This document shows, one piece after another, positions 47,401 to 59,330 of a stretch of DNA of 64,000 nucleotides. The stretch lies in assembly GCA_021018815.1 (NCBI GenBank), contig JAITYX010000004.1, positions 7,134,001-7,198,000 of the forward strand, read 5' to 3'. Both the position numbers and the translations under genes were made by a program. The notes under the pieces were generated by a model that ran no database searches, had not been told where the DNA came from, and was given only the letters and a program-made list of their open reading frames with translations. Numbering within the stretch: position 1 is the first letter of the stretch; every line of letters starts with the position of its first letter. Source of the stretch: Talinum fruticosum. Its lineage: Eukaryota > Streptophyta > Magnoliopsida > Caryophyllales > Talinaceae.

Positions 47401-50400
47401 TGTATTAGTGCTGACAAAAATTCGGTTTCAGGTCAATTCGAGTTTGGACAATTCGGACATTCGGACAAAAACACCATTCCCGGACCTTGTCCGAATTTCA
47501 GATTCGGACACCCTAACCAGATCCGAACCCGAATGTCCAAATGTCCGAATTTGTGATATCAATTCTCGAAAATTGACTGAAATTATGTATGTGACCGAAC
47601 CTAGACCCGGATTTTTTATGTCCGAAGCCAAACGTCTGAATATTTTATTGAAAGTTTTGTAAATTTTGGACTAAATTATACTTAAACTCGAATGACCGAA
47701 GGTCCAAACCCGGTTGTCCGATTGTCCGAACCCGAATGATTCACAAAATTCGGACAACCCGGACCCGAATTGTCAAACCCGAACCCGACCCGAATTTCAA
47801 TTCAAACATGACTGATTATCCGAATTTAAAATTCGGACAAAAATTTTGCGATTGGACCCGTTTTTTGGATCGGACAATCGGGTCGGACGGATTTTTGCCA
47901 GCGCTATTTTGTATAATTGTTAAAACAATTTTTTTCACTAATAAATTTGGATAGTAGAACAACAAACAACCATCGCTCATTGGTGAATCCTACATTAAAA
48001 GAGTCTAGAAGATATAGGGGTACGCAACCTTGTCCTTCCAAAATGAAAAAGACATCTAGATGGTAAAGGAAGAAAAGAGGGAATGTGGAGAAGTGCAATC
48101 ATGTATGGAGGGAACAATTTCAACTCCTCAAATAAATGATCATATTTTTAGATATATGTGTGTGTGCACCTGCATACGCTTGCATGTAGTGTAGATTCTA
48201 TAGTTGCAATAGAAATTATGATTGGTAAATAGGTTAGGTCAGATCATTGAAGTTCTTCTCAGTTTTAAATGGGTAGAACAAGCTTCAACATTAGTTCATA
48301 TAAAAAAATCCTCAGCTTGAAAGTGATTTCTGCACAAGCTTATACAAATAGTTTGTGAAAAAGTATCTGAAACATAACTGGTTCTCCTGTTTTTCAACCT
48401 TTTTTAATAATTTTTTTACTTCAAAAATAATTCGAAAATAAGAAATTCTAAAATCAAGTGGGTTGTGTTCTTGCCTCCAACTTGTTCAACTGAGTAGGTT
48501 GACAACAAATTTTGTGTTTTGTTCATGTTGTATTATTTATGGTGGAAGCTGTTGTTTTCGCTCTTTAGGGGTTGTCATATTTGACCTCCAAAAAAACCAA
48601 AAGCACAAGAATGCAATTGCACAATGGGAGATGTAAGCTTTAAGGTAAATGGGAGGACTTATGAAAAAAGATCAGGATGTGAGAACGTGACTTTGCAAGG
48701 GACCAATGGGTGACATGAAGTACCTTTAGCCGTGGGATTACATTCTGAACCCTGGATAAGCATATTCTTATGCTTTATCGATGTTACTCATGCTCTTCAT
48801 TCACCTTGAATACCCATCTTGCACAGTCAACAGTTCAGCATGAGTGTGAAGACTTGATATTTCAACACATGAAATTCTTAGAAAATTGCCAAATGCAACA
48901 AATTGACATGCACTTTTGGAGTTTGTCTGTGGGTCCAAGTAACATGCGTCCTTGCTTTCTAGAAGGGACTTTTGTTGATCTGTAATTCAGTTCACTCTTT
49001 GCTTCAGTTCATGCAAGCTATAAGTTAATGAACATAAAACTCAAATTTCAAGTGAACCTCTGAATATGTCAAGTTGACAGATTGTGGCAGCTTGAAAGGG
49101 AACAATTCTGTACTGGAGGTGGGGATAGAATGGTGAAATAATAAGTGAATTTCGTCATGGTATATAAGATTATATGCTAGATTGATTTGGATGCCAATAT
49201 GCTTTCCTGGCTGTCTACACGATTGCCACATCATATTCTAGAGAGTCAAACCTTGTTCAATCCTGTTGCAGAGAGTGAAACCTCGTTGAATCCTGTTGCA
49301 GTGGGTTAATCTAGCTTGACAACTTTGTCAGAACTGTTTTTATGGATAGCTGAAAAAGTCATTTTGGGACCATTTTTCAGCTTAGATTTTATTGGAATTA
49401 AAGCAAAATGCTTCCCTAAGTGTCCTTTGGTTCAATTTCATGTCAAACTGGGTTGGCATTTTCTTGGAGGCGATTGCAAAGATTCAACTTATAACCGACA
49501 TGACCAGATATTTGTCAATTTTGCTTCATTTTTAAATTGTTTTTTTCTTCAAAGTAGATGAAAGGGTGAAGAAAATTTATCATTTTGTCTACACACCGTA
49601 TTATCCTTCTGCAGTTGAAAGCATTGCACGCAGATTCCGAAAGGGCAAAACTTCTCAAAAAACTGAGTGAAGCAAATCAGCAGAACCGCTTTCTGAAACG
49701 GCAGGTCTTTACTTGATTTTTCTACTTCAGTTACTATTTGTAATCTGTTTATTGACAGAAATTATGTTCCTGTTGTTGCTTATCATTGATATTGCTTATC
49801 TTCATATCACTGGAATACCTTTTCTTGTATAAAAACTGTGTGGCTGAAACGTTAGGAAACATATATTGATTATTTGATTTATACGTTGACTACTTTCATG
49901 AGAATGTGAATCAGTCACAATGAAAGAAGATAAGATGATTGGCTGAATTTTTTCTTCCGTGTTTGAGTTCAGTATTTGTTGCCCAAATAGAACTCCTATG
50001 ACTTTGAATAATTTTTATTGATTAGCTTGGTCACGGTGTCCAAAGTGTGTTTGGTTGAAGCACTACTCAGAATCATACATTGAGATCTATATGTTGACTA
50101 CTTTCATGTGAATGTGGATCGGTCATAAGGAAAGTTGTAAAATATAAGTGGAAGTATTTCTTCTGTCTCTAATTGTAGTATTTGTTACTTGTTGACTGCT
50201 GAGGACTTATTATGCTTTGTGATCATACAAAGCATGTTGGGGACAGGTCCAAATGAGAACTCGGTGGTCTCAATGGCTTTGACTTTCTGTTGATTAGCTT
50301 GGCCGCTGTCTCTCTTTGGCAAAGACGTCAATATCTGAATAGTTTTCTTGTACTCAACTTTGGCATTCTAAAATAAATGGAAGACTTAAACTGGGGAGGG

Positions 50401-53387
50401 GGTGCAAGGGAAAATGTTGTTTGATGATCTTCAGATAATATCTGATAAATGGTTTTGCTTAGCATCAGCAGTCTTGCCTGTAATATGTTTGGTAAAATGA
50501 AAATTTGAATACTGTGAGATGGTTGATCTCCTGCTTATTCACAACAGCTAGGGTGTGAAATGGGTAAGAAGTGATTTCAAGTATTGTGTATGTGTTGCTT
50601 GAGAACTTTTGTCTATAGTTCAAAAACTCTAAATTTTGCTGAAATGAGCGGCTGACTTCTAGTCAATTAATCATACCTGGAGTCAAATGTTAAAGAAGTA
50701 AATCTGAGAGGTATCCAAGCTAATTTATTACTGCAGAATACCCTCTTTATTTCTGTGGTTTCAGCTTTTCCACATGAACCTGTACTAAAACTGTTCCCGA
50801 TTTGGAGTTGAAGTGAGCATGCATCATATTAATTCTGAATTATATTTGGTTAATTTGGGTTCTGATTTGGCAATTAAAATCGTTCCTAAGAATCTTTCAC
50901 ATAGAACTGCCAAATCCTCGTAACCTGATTTGATTGTTGTGAAGTCTCTTTTAGATTTTTCATATGTGAATTTTTGTGCTTTTGACAGTTACAAGGAAAA
51001 GAAGACGCACTGATCCATTTCAAGACAGAACTTGCTGTTGTGGAGCAAGAAATTCAGGTACTTGAAACAGAATACATATCTTCTGTAATTTCTTCAACAA
51101 ATTATTAATCGTTGCAAGATCTTGCATGTTTGTTGAATAAGGATCAGAAGTGACTAAGCATGTTCCACGGTACTGCTTGTGGTAGCTGAGGTCTTCAATT
51201 TTTTCCCCTTTGCCCCTATATGAATTGATGGTTCGGAACTAGTGTTTTTATTTATGTACTTTTTTGTTGGGAAATGTGCAGGCATTGGTCAGCCTGGCGG
51301 ATGAAATAGCCAAGGCTGGAATTCCAGAAGGTTCAAGAAAAATTAATGGGAAGTTCATCCAATCTCATCTACTTTCCCGATTAGAAGGTTTGCCTGCATT
51401 TCTTTTCTTCTACAAGGACTGATGCAGATACTATCCGACCTTGTATATGTGTTTCATCTAATAGTACCTTCTTGCAAAATTGACTATAAAAATATTGGTT
51501 TCCCATTGAGACGCCTCCCAAAGCAACCTTCCCAATTCCCCAAGTGACTAGGTAAAGGACCATGAAAATTTAAAATTCTTCTACTTTCCAGCTGTGCAGA
51601 AAAGGCTACAGGACCAGATAAAGGATGTTGATGCTGCACAGTCGAAGGAGGTGCCTGTGGTCTGGATTGGCATGGCCGAGGTAAGCATGACAACATTCTC
51701 TTACCACATCCTTGATCCTATGTTTCATTCCTATATTGTCGAACCACTTTCTCTACTTTGGAAACATGAGGACTGTTAAATCCTAGGTATGAATGAGAAG
51801 GTTGGAGTGGCTTTTGTATCGAAGCTATGTGTTCTTTTGCTGTTATCTTATGCTATGCTGGATTGGTTGACCTTCAAATCCCCCTGAATGATCTTCCATA
51901 CAGGTGCATCACATTCTATATGAATAGTTTTACCATATAAAGTAAATACGTATAACTGATTTCAGTGTCCGGTTTCAAAATTCATTATTATTTACCCTCT
52001 GCGGATGTTGACATATCTTCCATAGTTTCGTCTTGGGTGCTAAACAATGGCTGCATGCACCATACTTCAATCCTTGACCATAGTTCTGCGACATTTACTC
52101 TAGGACTGCGCATGCTCCATATTTTTAAGACAAATGGTATTATGGTACTAGTGTAGCCGACCTGTAGGTACTAAGTTGCCATACTAAGTGACTTGGATGT
52201 TACATGAATGTATCCTAGAAAAACTGTGATCCTAGGGTGCGGCATGCTCTATTCAGCAAATTTAATATATTCTTAGTCTAATTTATAAGTTCAGAGCCAT
52301 AGCTAGGTCTTCAATGATTTCGGCCTAGATACTTTGGAGTTTGGAATGGCAGTCGACATTTATAGGATAAGAGGGGCGGTGAGTATCTAGATTGTCTAAG
52401 ACCAAGTCCTTTTCATTAATAGCTAGGGTGCTTGAAAAGCGCACGACATGAGAAGTTAAGTTCTGTTGGAAAAAGAGTAGGCATCTCATCTTTCAAATGA
52501 GTATGTGCAGTTTCAATTTAGAGCTTTTGGTACGCCCTCCTCAGACTTGACTATCACTTTAAGAATTTTGGGATCTGAACTAGAGTATTATCAAATCCTA
52601 GCTTTTACATGATTTTGACATGCTGCATGAAGAATTTTGGCATTTGTCAAGATTTTTACCATGGGTCCATCACCATCAGTGATATCCATTTAGACATCGG
52701 ATCTTGAAGCAGATGGTCCTGAATTTTTATAAATTCTAGAGACGGGGAAAAAGTGTTTTTTTAAAGTAAAAAACATGAGCCAGGAGAAAGATTACACAGT
52801 CCGAGAGCATTGACAGGTTGAAGCTCTTCATGTTCACTCAGTTGTACTTGTACCCCCACAAACACAGTGGGATGCTCAATAGCTTTTCTTCTTTACTAAG
52901 AAATGTTAATTTCATCAGAACTATAGTGTCCTCTTCTAACTTCAATTTCCCTTCAACATATTCAGTTTGCGAACACTGTGAACTACAACTAATAACTAAA
53001 ACACCTTCATGATATGGTTGCAGAGTGTGCAAGTCATGGGTAGCTTTGATGGATGGAGTCAAGGGGAGCATCTGTCCCCAGAGTACACAGGCTTGTACAC
53101 CAAATTCTCCACCACCTTGTTGCTTCGACCTGGCCGGTATCTTTCTATCTGACCCTCTGCAACTGCAACCTTTCTTTTCGTCAACTTTAGGGTTTGGATA
53201 GCTATTACTAGGATTCCAACTTCATGTCAATAAGTCATAACTATGAATTCACATATTAATTCTTTGCTGTTATTATTTTAACAGGTATGAGATTAAGTTC
53301 TTGGTAGATGGAGAATGGCAAATATCACCAGAATTCTGCACCGTGGGTGAGGGATTGATGTTAAATAATTTGTTAATTGTAGAGTAA
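44464..53387 (+). CDS. PTST1: PTST1-like plastid protein (CBM48), eight coding exons
   Basis: Coding exons: 44464-44492, 46742-47048, 49615-49704, 50989-51057, 51282-51387, 51592-51680, 53024-53136, 53285-53387. All introns are GT..AG, phases agree, and the total is 906 nt (301 residues). Residues 1-75 are rich in Ser/Arg/Thr and basic, consistent with a chloroplast transit peptide. An acidic patch follows (GDEKDDETDSDD), then a heptad-like coiled coil (about 112-225, with LHADSERAKLLKKLSEANQQ), then a C-terminal CBM48 domain (about 224-301) with VQVMGSFDGWSQGE, TLLLRPGRYEIKFLVDGEW and NNLLIVE at the end. In the known family (PROTEIN TARGETING TO STARCH, about 280 residues) the coiled coil binds granule-bound starch synthase and the CBM48 takes it to starch granules for amylose synthesis. 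Where the family usually has Pro after SPEF this copy has Cys. It stands alone, with no linked starch gene in the window. Confidence 0.9.
44493..46741 (+). other. Intron 1 of the PTST1-like gene (2,249 bp)
   Basis: A long first intron with donor AG|GTAATT and acceptor GGTAG|GTGTTG. It is AT-rich and contains no transposon I could define. Open frames on both strands near 46155-46655 have no recognisable domain. Confidence 0.75.
47049..49614 (+). other. Intron 2 of the PTST1-like gene (2,566 bp)
   Basis: Donor GAG|GTAAGC and acceptor CTGCAG|TTGAAA. It contains a 501-bp hAT MITE (47406-47906) and, at about 49241-49305, two tandem copies of a 28-30-bp unit with AATCCTGTTGCAG. The remaining sequence has no coding signal. 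Confidence 0.8.
47406..47906. mobile_element. hAT MITE in intron 2, perfect 8-bp target duplication
   Basis: The ends are TAGTGCTGACAAAAATTCGG and, complemented, TAGCGCTGGCAAAAATCCG. The flanks are the identical octamer TTTTGTAT (47398-47405 and 47907-47914). The interior is dense in CGGAC/GTCCG words in both orientations. Perfect 8-bp duplication and TAG..GCTGGCAA ends identify a recent hAT-type insertion. Confidence 0.9.
49871..50320 (+). repeat. Direct duplication in intron 3 of the PTST1-like gene
   Basis: Two copies of a block of about 210-230 bp lie in the 1,284-bp intron 3 (49705-50988). Shared words include GTTGACTACTTTCATG, AGTATTTGTT and TTGATTAGCTTGG. The copies are diverged. Confidence 0.7.
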
Positions 53388-53790
53388 TTTTGACATTCAG
53401 CATCAAATTGCCATGCTTCGATTTCCCCAAGCTGTTTTTAAACACTTGAATTAATGTGGAGTTGGAGCTACTCTGCATTTTGAGGCTCCCTTTCCCTCAA
53501 GAAGCAAAAAAAAATTATCGCATTGCCTGAGCAAATCGATCATACTACAACACTATGAAGGATGGGAGTGGCACTGCCCGGTGAGATCTCATCGTGGTAA
53601 CATTTAGGGATGTGAAATGTATCAATATAGGTGTAAACTTGTTAAATGTAGAATGTGAAACTATTGCAAAATTGCTCCATATTTTAGTGTGTTAGCTCAA
53701 CCCCGTGCACATGTAATTTTGTGTTTATTCTATCAGGTTTGTAAACTTTGTGAGATTTGTATTCCAATAAAATGTGCAAATTAAGTTTGG
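53388..53790 (+). promoter_or_regulatory. 3' UTR of the PTST1-like gene with poly(A) signal
   Basis: After the stop at 53385-53387 the non-coding sequence runs to an AATAAA at 53766-53771. Plant poly(A) signals are loose, so the exact end is uncertain. No downstream gene interferes. Confidence 0.6.
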
Positions 53791-53909
53791 TTGGTCTTTG
53801 AAGAGTCTTGGAAGCACCGTGTTTTTCCCTTGTCGAAAAAGGTGTTAATCGCAAGGATTCCACATAAAGCATCAAAATGAACAATGCCATCAAGATTCAA
53901 ATGAAAAGC

Positions 53910-54659
53910 CAGGGGCGGAACTAGGCCCCTGAAATTATGTCAATAGTCTAATGAACTGCATAAATTTCACTTGAGTTCCATCAAGCTTATTGGTTTGAAG
54001 CACATTATGAGAATTGATTTTTGCCTCCTCCTTATGGTCAGGGGTTCAATGCGTAGTTCCACCTTTTTCATTTTTTTAACTTTTATTTGATTGGTTGCTC
54101 CTGTAAATTGTTGTGTTGACCATCCCATTTTGTTAATAATTACTCCTTTTGTAGCTTAAAAGTTGTCAAACTTTGGGATATAAAAATATAAGAAAGTATC
54201 ATTTGTCACGCATAGGTTCCAAGTGAAAGGTTACTTTTTTTACTATACAGGGAAGTTTTGACAATATTTTTAGGATATCCAAAATAGAAACTTTTGGTAA
54301 TTTTTATGAAACAGAAGGAGTATTATTTTGTTTACTTTCATAATAAAATTTTATTTTTTTAACAATTTAATAATATACTTGATAAAAATCAAATATATCA
54401 ACTATTACCTTAGTCTTCATTGAGATAATTTTAAAAGTTATGCCATTGAATCCAACTTTTTTTATTGAGAACTTATGTGTATAATTTGTTCAAGTGATTC
54501 AATATCTATTTTTACGTTAACCAAAACCTTGGGTTCAGTTGTTAATTGGAAAAACTTGTGTTAAGCGAGTATGTAGCCCAACTTTGACTTAACAACATAT
54601 ATCAAAGCTATGAGAAAATATTGAGTGCCCCCTATAATTTTTTCCTAATTCTGCCCTCT
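53910..54659. mobile_element. hAT MITE downstream of the PTST1-like gene
   Basis: The left end is CAGGGGCGGAACTAGG and the right end, complemented, is AGAGGGCAGAATTAGG. The flanking octamers are TGAAAAGC (53902-53909) and CGAAAAGC (54660-54667), seven of eight identical. The sequence GGGGCGGAAC is a very common plant hAT MITE start. The 750-bp interior is non-coding. Confidence 0.8.
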
Positions 54660-54999
54660 CGAAAAGCATAATGTCAAATTATATGACTGTTATTTGAGTG
54701 ATCATAGTTGTCATCGATCAACGAGTGTGATTTTCTTCTATTAAAATAAACATTGTTTGATTTTCTTATCTGAATACAAGATGGAAAAAGCTTTCTATAT
54801 ATAGTTATGTAGAACTCACCTTTGTGTAAAATAGTTTAAATCTACTATAGTATCGTCTGCTTCTTGCGGTTTGACTATTAGATCTACATAACTATTTTGT
54901 TGTGGCTTCAAAAACAAAGTTTCGAAATCCTTTTATGGAACGCTTCTTTAAATACATTCCATAGCGTTTTCGCTTACGCTACTAAAAAGCATTTGTTAC

Positions 55000-55712
55000 C
55001 CAACTTTGTTGCACATACAAGTAGAAGTTTTCCTCTAATGTGCGGATAATAAATCTTGTCACCATTTTATAAGTATTATGGATCCATCAAATTTTAGCTT
55101 GTATACATATCCTATCGGAGAAAGCATGTGGCTTCTAAATACAACAATCTTTTCTTATACATCTCTTAAAAATTTAGCTTGGATATATCCTATTGGAGAG
55201 AGTATTTGGTTTTCAAATACGATAATATTTTCCTACACATGTCCTCTCTGTATTGGGCAATCAAGTATCAGCCCACTAATCAATTAGGCCCAAAAACTAA
55301 TCTCCTCAAATACATAACAAAATGGGCATTTCCAACGTATTCACATTGAATTATACCAATAAATAGGAGAGACAAAAAACCTAAATCCAATTTGAAATTA
55401 AAGTGCGGGTAATAGAATAGTATGTTGGGTAAAAACAAAATATGAATAAAGAAAAAAAACAAAGGGATAAGCACTTTTGTTGGAAAAGCAACTCCACTGC
55501 TTGCGTTAATTTCACTTAATCAAGATCCAAGTTTTAGGAAGACAAATGAAAACTAATTTCCTAAAAACTAACAACAAATAAACTGAGGTGGGAATCCACT
55601 ATCTAAATATTGCCAACAAAAAATATTCAAGAGAAAAATATTTGTTAATTGACTCAACAAACACCTAAAACAAGAAAACACTAATTACTATTTTGAAGGA
55701 AATTAATCAACA
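55000..55712 (-). mobile_element. Copia 3' LTR
   Basis: On the minus strand a polypurine tract (AAGGGAGAG, 55713-55721) is followed by TGTTGATTAATTTCC at 55712, which is the start of a copia LTR. The segment has a TATTTATTGG-like stretch and ends somewhere near 55000-55080. It includes two direct copies of about 78 bp (55092-55240) with TTAGCTTG and CCTAT(T/C)GGAGA words. Confidence 0.55.
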
Positions 55713-55815
55713 CTCTCCCTTGATTCAAAGCTTGTCACACCCATCTACAATATGAAAACTTCATGCTTAATCTCGCGGAAGTGATTTTGTGAGAATGTCT
55801 GCAACTTGCTTGTTT
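55713..55815 (-). pseudogene. Copia polyprotein end (RNase H tail)
   Basis: Minus-strand reading gives NKQVADILTKSLPRD, the highly conserved C-terminal motif of Ty1/copia RNase H. It is followed by a stop and then the polypurine tract. Only this tail remains; the rest is absent upstream (to the right). Confidence 0.7.
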
Positions 55816-56116
55816 ATGCTATAGTATTTCAAACCTCATGTAACCTTGTAAAGATATCAAGATTGTATAATTTGTCGTAATTATAATTGTATGATAGATA
55901 TTAGATTGCAATATACTTGTACAACCAAACAAAGTAATGGAAACACAATTACAAACTTCTTAGTATTGCATGGTTGATTAAATCCAACCAAACGATGAAA
56001 AAGTTACTTTTCCACTTGCAACCGATTCCAAACGAAATGATAACATATGTGATATATCTATGTGCTCTGTTCTGCTGTGGAATGTCAAATTCTTTGTCGT
56101 GGAGATTGTTGTTGTG
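55816..56116. other. Short spacer, no gene
   Basis: Overlapping opposite-strand frames around 55949-56183 have no recognised domain. The sequence is a remnant between the copia tail and the gypsy LTR. Confidence 0.4.
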
Positions 56117-57534
56117 TGATAAGTGCATTGAATACATTAGTTTCTTAGGCGTTTTGATACTTTTCTTTTGGAAATTCGGTTAAATAGAGTGTGTTTATGC
56201 TCCATTTTCGGTTTTACGCTTGTGTTTTGGTGTTTTGAGACGATTTGTACAAATTTGATCACCAATACCAAGTATTCCCTAGATTAGTTGGTGTTTTGAG
56301 CATTGAAAAACCAACACGAGCCTAGCATTGCAATCGAACAACCGTTCCACTTGTTTTCCCAAAGACTTCACTTCTAGCAACTAACGAGGGTAGCCCGTGT
56401 CCGCTGACATGGCTCGTGTTGGAGGTTAGCTTGCCCGGATTATCTTGCATCCAACACGGGTGGCCGTATCCATTAACTCGGTCTATTTTCCCTCGTTTCC
56501 ATCAAGATTTGGCGTGGTAGCAACCAACACGGGTAGCTTGTGTTGACCGACAAGGCCTGTCTTGGCTGCAATTTTTGCCGTGACGCTTCGGTTTTGATGG
56601 TTTCACCCTTTGATTGGCTCGTAATTGCTTATTTAATCCCGATTCTCAACTGTTCATCCAGCATTCATCCATTCATGATCTATCCCCTAATCATCCGTAT
56701 CAAATCCAAAAAAAACACATTTGAAGATTGAAGCAAGTTTGAAGGAATTTCCATTAGAAGTCAAGAGATTCAAGTGGAGCTCTTGAAGACCATCAACCTA
56801 ATTTTTCGTTCTTTTTGTTTGAGGTTTGATTATCATGTTTAGAATTTATGTTATGCTTTCAATAATCGTGCATGAGTAGATTTCTTTTATCTAGGGATTT
56901 ATAATCCGAAATAATGGTGTTTGATTAGATTTTCATAGTTGTGCTTGAATTCTTATTTTGAATCAATAGAAGGTTGTGTTCTTCATGTTTATGAGTATTT
57001 TTAAGGCCTTGAATACTTGTAATTTGAGATTAATTTATGAAGTACTAAAAGTTGAAATGGAATAATCGACAACCAACTATTTTACTTAGTTTATGATATT
57101 TGAGAAAAGACTAGTAAATTAGGGGAATCATTTTGATAATTTGAAATCTTTAACTTTGATTAACTTGAAAGACATACAAAAGTTTTTTGTTAGGTTAATT
57201 AGAGCAATTCTATTGAGCATCGAAAGAGAAGTAGAATTATTTTGATTATCGATCCTTGATTCAATTGAAAGAATGATTGCACAAATTAAGTTTTAATAAT
57301 CAAGCTCATTGTTAGGAAATCAAATCTCTAGATGCTTTTTATCCATTGGTTAAATCCTAGATTAATACTTTTTATTTTAATATTTGGAATTAGTTTAGTG
57401 AGACAACCAACTCAAAAACTCGATTTGCTTAGCAATTGAGTAGAGGCCTAGTTCATTGCATTGCTAGATTAAAGTCCTTGTGGGATCGATTTTGACTTGC
57501 TACAACCATACCTCGTGCGCTTGCGGCTCTGTCA
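56117..57534 (+). mobile_element. Gypsy 5' LTR (Tat/Athila/Ogre-like)
   Basis: The LTR starts TGATAAGTGCATTG, a common start of long plant gypsy LTRs, and ends at GTCA five bases before a primer-binding site. It is about 1.4 kb. The interior has no gene. No second LTR was found to the right, so the element is broken. Confidence 0.6.
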
Positions 57535-57539
57535 AGTTT

Positions 57540-57557
57540 TGGCGCCGTTGCCGGGGA
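57540..57557 (+). mobile_element. Primer-binding site, tRNA-Asp type
   Basis: The 18 bases TGGCGCCGTTGCCGGGGA match the tRNA-Asp-type primer site known from plant gypsy elements of the Tat/Athila/Ogre group. The position, just after the LTR, is as expected. Confidence 0.8.
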
Positions 57558-57639
57558 CTCTGTCCCTAGCAACCATTAGATAAATACTCTCAAATCGACT
57601 AAGTGTTTTACTTTCTTTTTTGTTTTGATTGCGTTGGTA

Positions 57640-57830
57640 GTTTTGTTTTTGTTTTTGTTAGGCTTTCTCTCCTTGAATGCAAAAGGCTGAATTTTTCGAG
57701 TTTGATCTAGAAATCGAGCGAACTTTCTGCTCTAGATGGAAGAAGCAAAGGCTAGGAAGAAGCAAGAAGCAAACTCCAAGCAAAAGCCCAAGATGACCGG
57801 TGAAGAAAGGAAAAAAATTTTGGCAATCTG
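57640..57830 (+). pseudogene. Gypsy gag start remnant
   Basis: The plus strand reads EFDLEIERTF followed by a basic stretch (SRWKKQRLGRSKKQ). 'DxEIERTxRR' near the start is typical of Tat/Athila-type gag. The frame soon breaks, and related CACTA sequence begins to the right. Confidence 0.45.
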
Positions 57831-57879
57831 TGACACCCAATGCCATTAATCCATTGACGGCCATCAAGGCAAGAAGGGC

Positions 57880-59330
57880 ATATATATTGAAGATCAGTCC
57901 AAAGGAGGCGGAAAAAGGGCATAAACCATGTGATTATACCAACTTGGTAAGAACATTATTGTATAACAATTTCATTGATGGATACCATATTTTTGCTTGT
58001 TTCCAGTAACTATAACTTGGTTTTTCGAGTATTTTTGACCTTAACACTTTCCTATAACAAGTTATTGTCCAATGGAAGGGGAGAAAGTTTTTCGGGTAAA
58101 CAAATGATTTATACCCTTTCTTTCGCTATTCTCGACTCACGCTTCTCAACTTGGAACTTTTTGGTATAAAATCAACTCAAGTGATTTATACAATGAAGTT
58201 TCAAGTTTAGAAGAGGGAGCGAGAATAACGAACAATGTTAGTGTTGATGTCCTTTCTAATTTATGATCCTTCTATGTTTGTTCTATTTCTTGTGGAAAAG
58301 TTATTACTTAACGGTTTCCCAGTTTTAAGTATATGTTGTTCGAGGTTACCACCGCAAGAACTCCAAGCAAGCAATATAGTTATAAAGACAAGCATCACTT
58401 TGGGTAAATATGGGACCATGCTATCTTTTTCAATATTTCCACTAACTCATGCTTGTCTTATCAGTATTTTTTACTTTAACACTTTCCTGTAATAGATCAT
58501 TGTTTGATGCGTATCACAAGGACTAAGTTGTCCAATGGAAGGGGAGAAAACAATAAAATTATTGATTTTATGATCAATTCGATATTCAAAATATAGAACC
58601 ATGACAAAAGAAATAGAGAATGTCTGGTGAGATCTCCTACTTGTTGTACTCCTTTTTCATTATTTATACCAAAAAGTTCATCTCTTGGTTTTGGAACTTT
58701 TTGGTAAAAATCATTATTTAGTAGAAATATGGTACTCCTTATATTTATATCTCATATGTAATATATTATTTGATGATTGTGAAACATGGAATTGTTGTGG
58801 TTGCAAAATGTGTAAAATTTTTTGTGAAACAAGTGAGAGTCGTTATTCGTTTGTTGTATAAATTGTTGTGTGGTTGTACGTGTGTCCATTTTGTTTGTGT
58901 AATTGTACAGGAGTACGAAAAACAACAACAAATTATAAAAAAAATCAAACCTATTACTACGGTTCTTAAGGAAGAATTGCAGTAATAGGTTCGAATATAA
59001 CCTATTACTACAATTCTTAGTTAAAAATCATAATAATAGGTTTGGGCCAAAAATTTTGGCAAAATATATAGTTGTTGGGTTACTACGGTTTTATCTAAGA
59101 ACCGTCATAATACATGAACATATTACTACGATTGTTTATCCAAAACCGTGGTAATAGGTTGCCTTTACTACGGTTCTTCGGATAAACGAGTAGTAATAGG
59201 TGGTCTTTTACTACGGTTGTCAACCATAGTATAAGATGTCCATCTACTATTACGGCCGCATACACGACGCTAGATAAGCGTAGCAAAAGGTCTTTAGGAA
59301 CCGTAGTAAAAAGTGGTTCCTATATTAATG
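57880..59330. mobile_element. CACTA remnant 3
   Basis: The right 370 bases (58960-59330) contain repeated CCTATTACTACGGTTCTTA-like subterminal words and end at about 59330 with AGTGGTTCCTATATTAATG, a diverged form of the CACTA 1 terminus. Near 58345-58400 the sequence resembles part of CACTA 1 (28090-28170). Tandem words CCAATGGAAGGGGAGAAA (58068, 58532) and GGAACTTTTTGG (58153, 58694) show internal duplication. The left end was not found and no transposase frame is intact. Confidence 0.55.

Noticed and set aside
57800..58009. Frame that could look like a small kinase-like or ribosomal protein
   Set aside because: It starts inside the gypsy gag remnant and ends in CACTA-related DNA; no family match.
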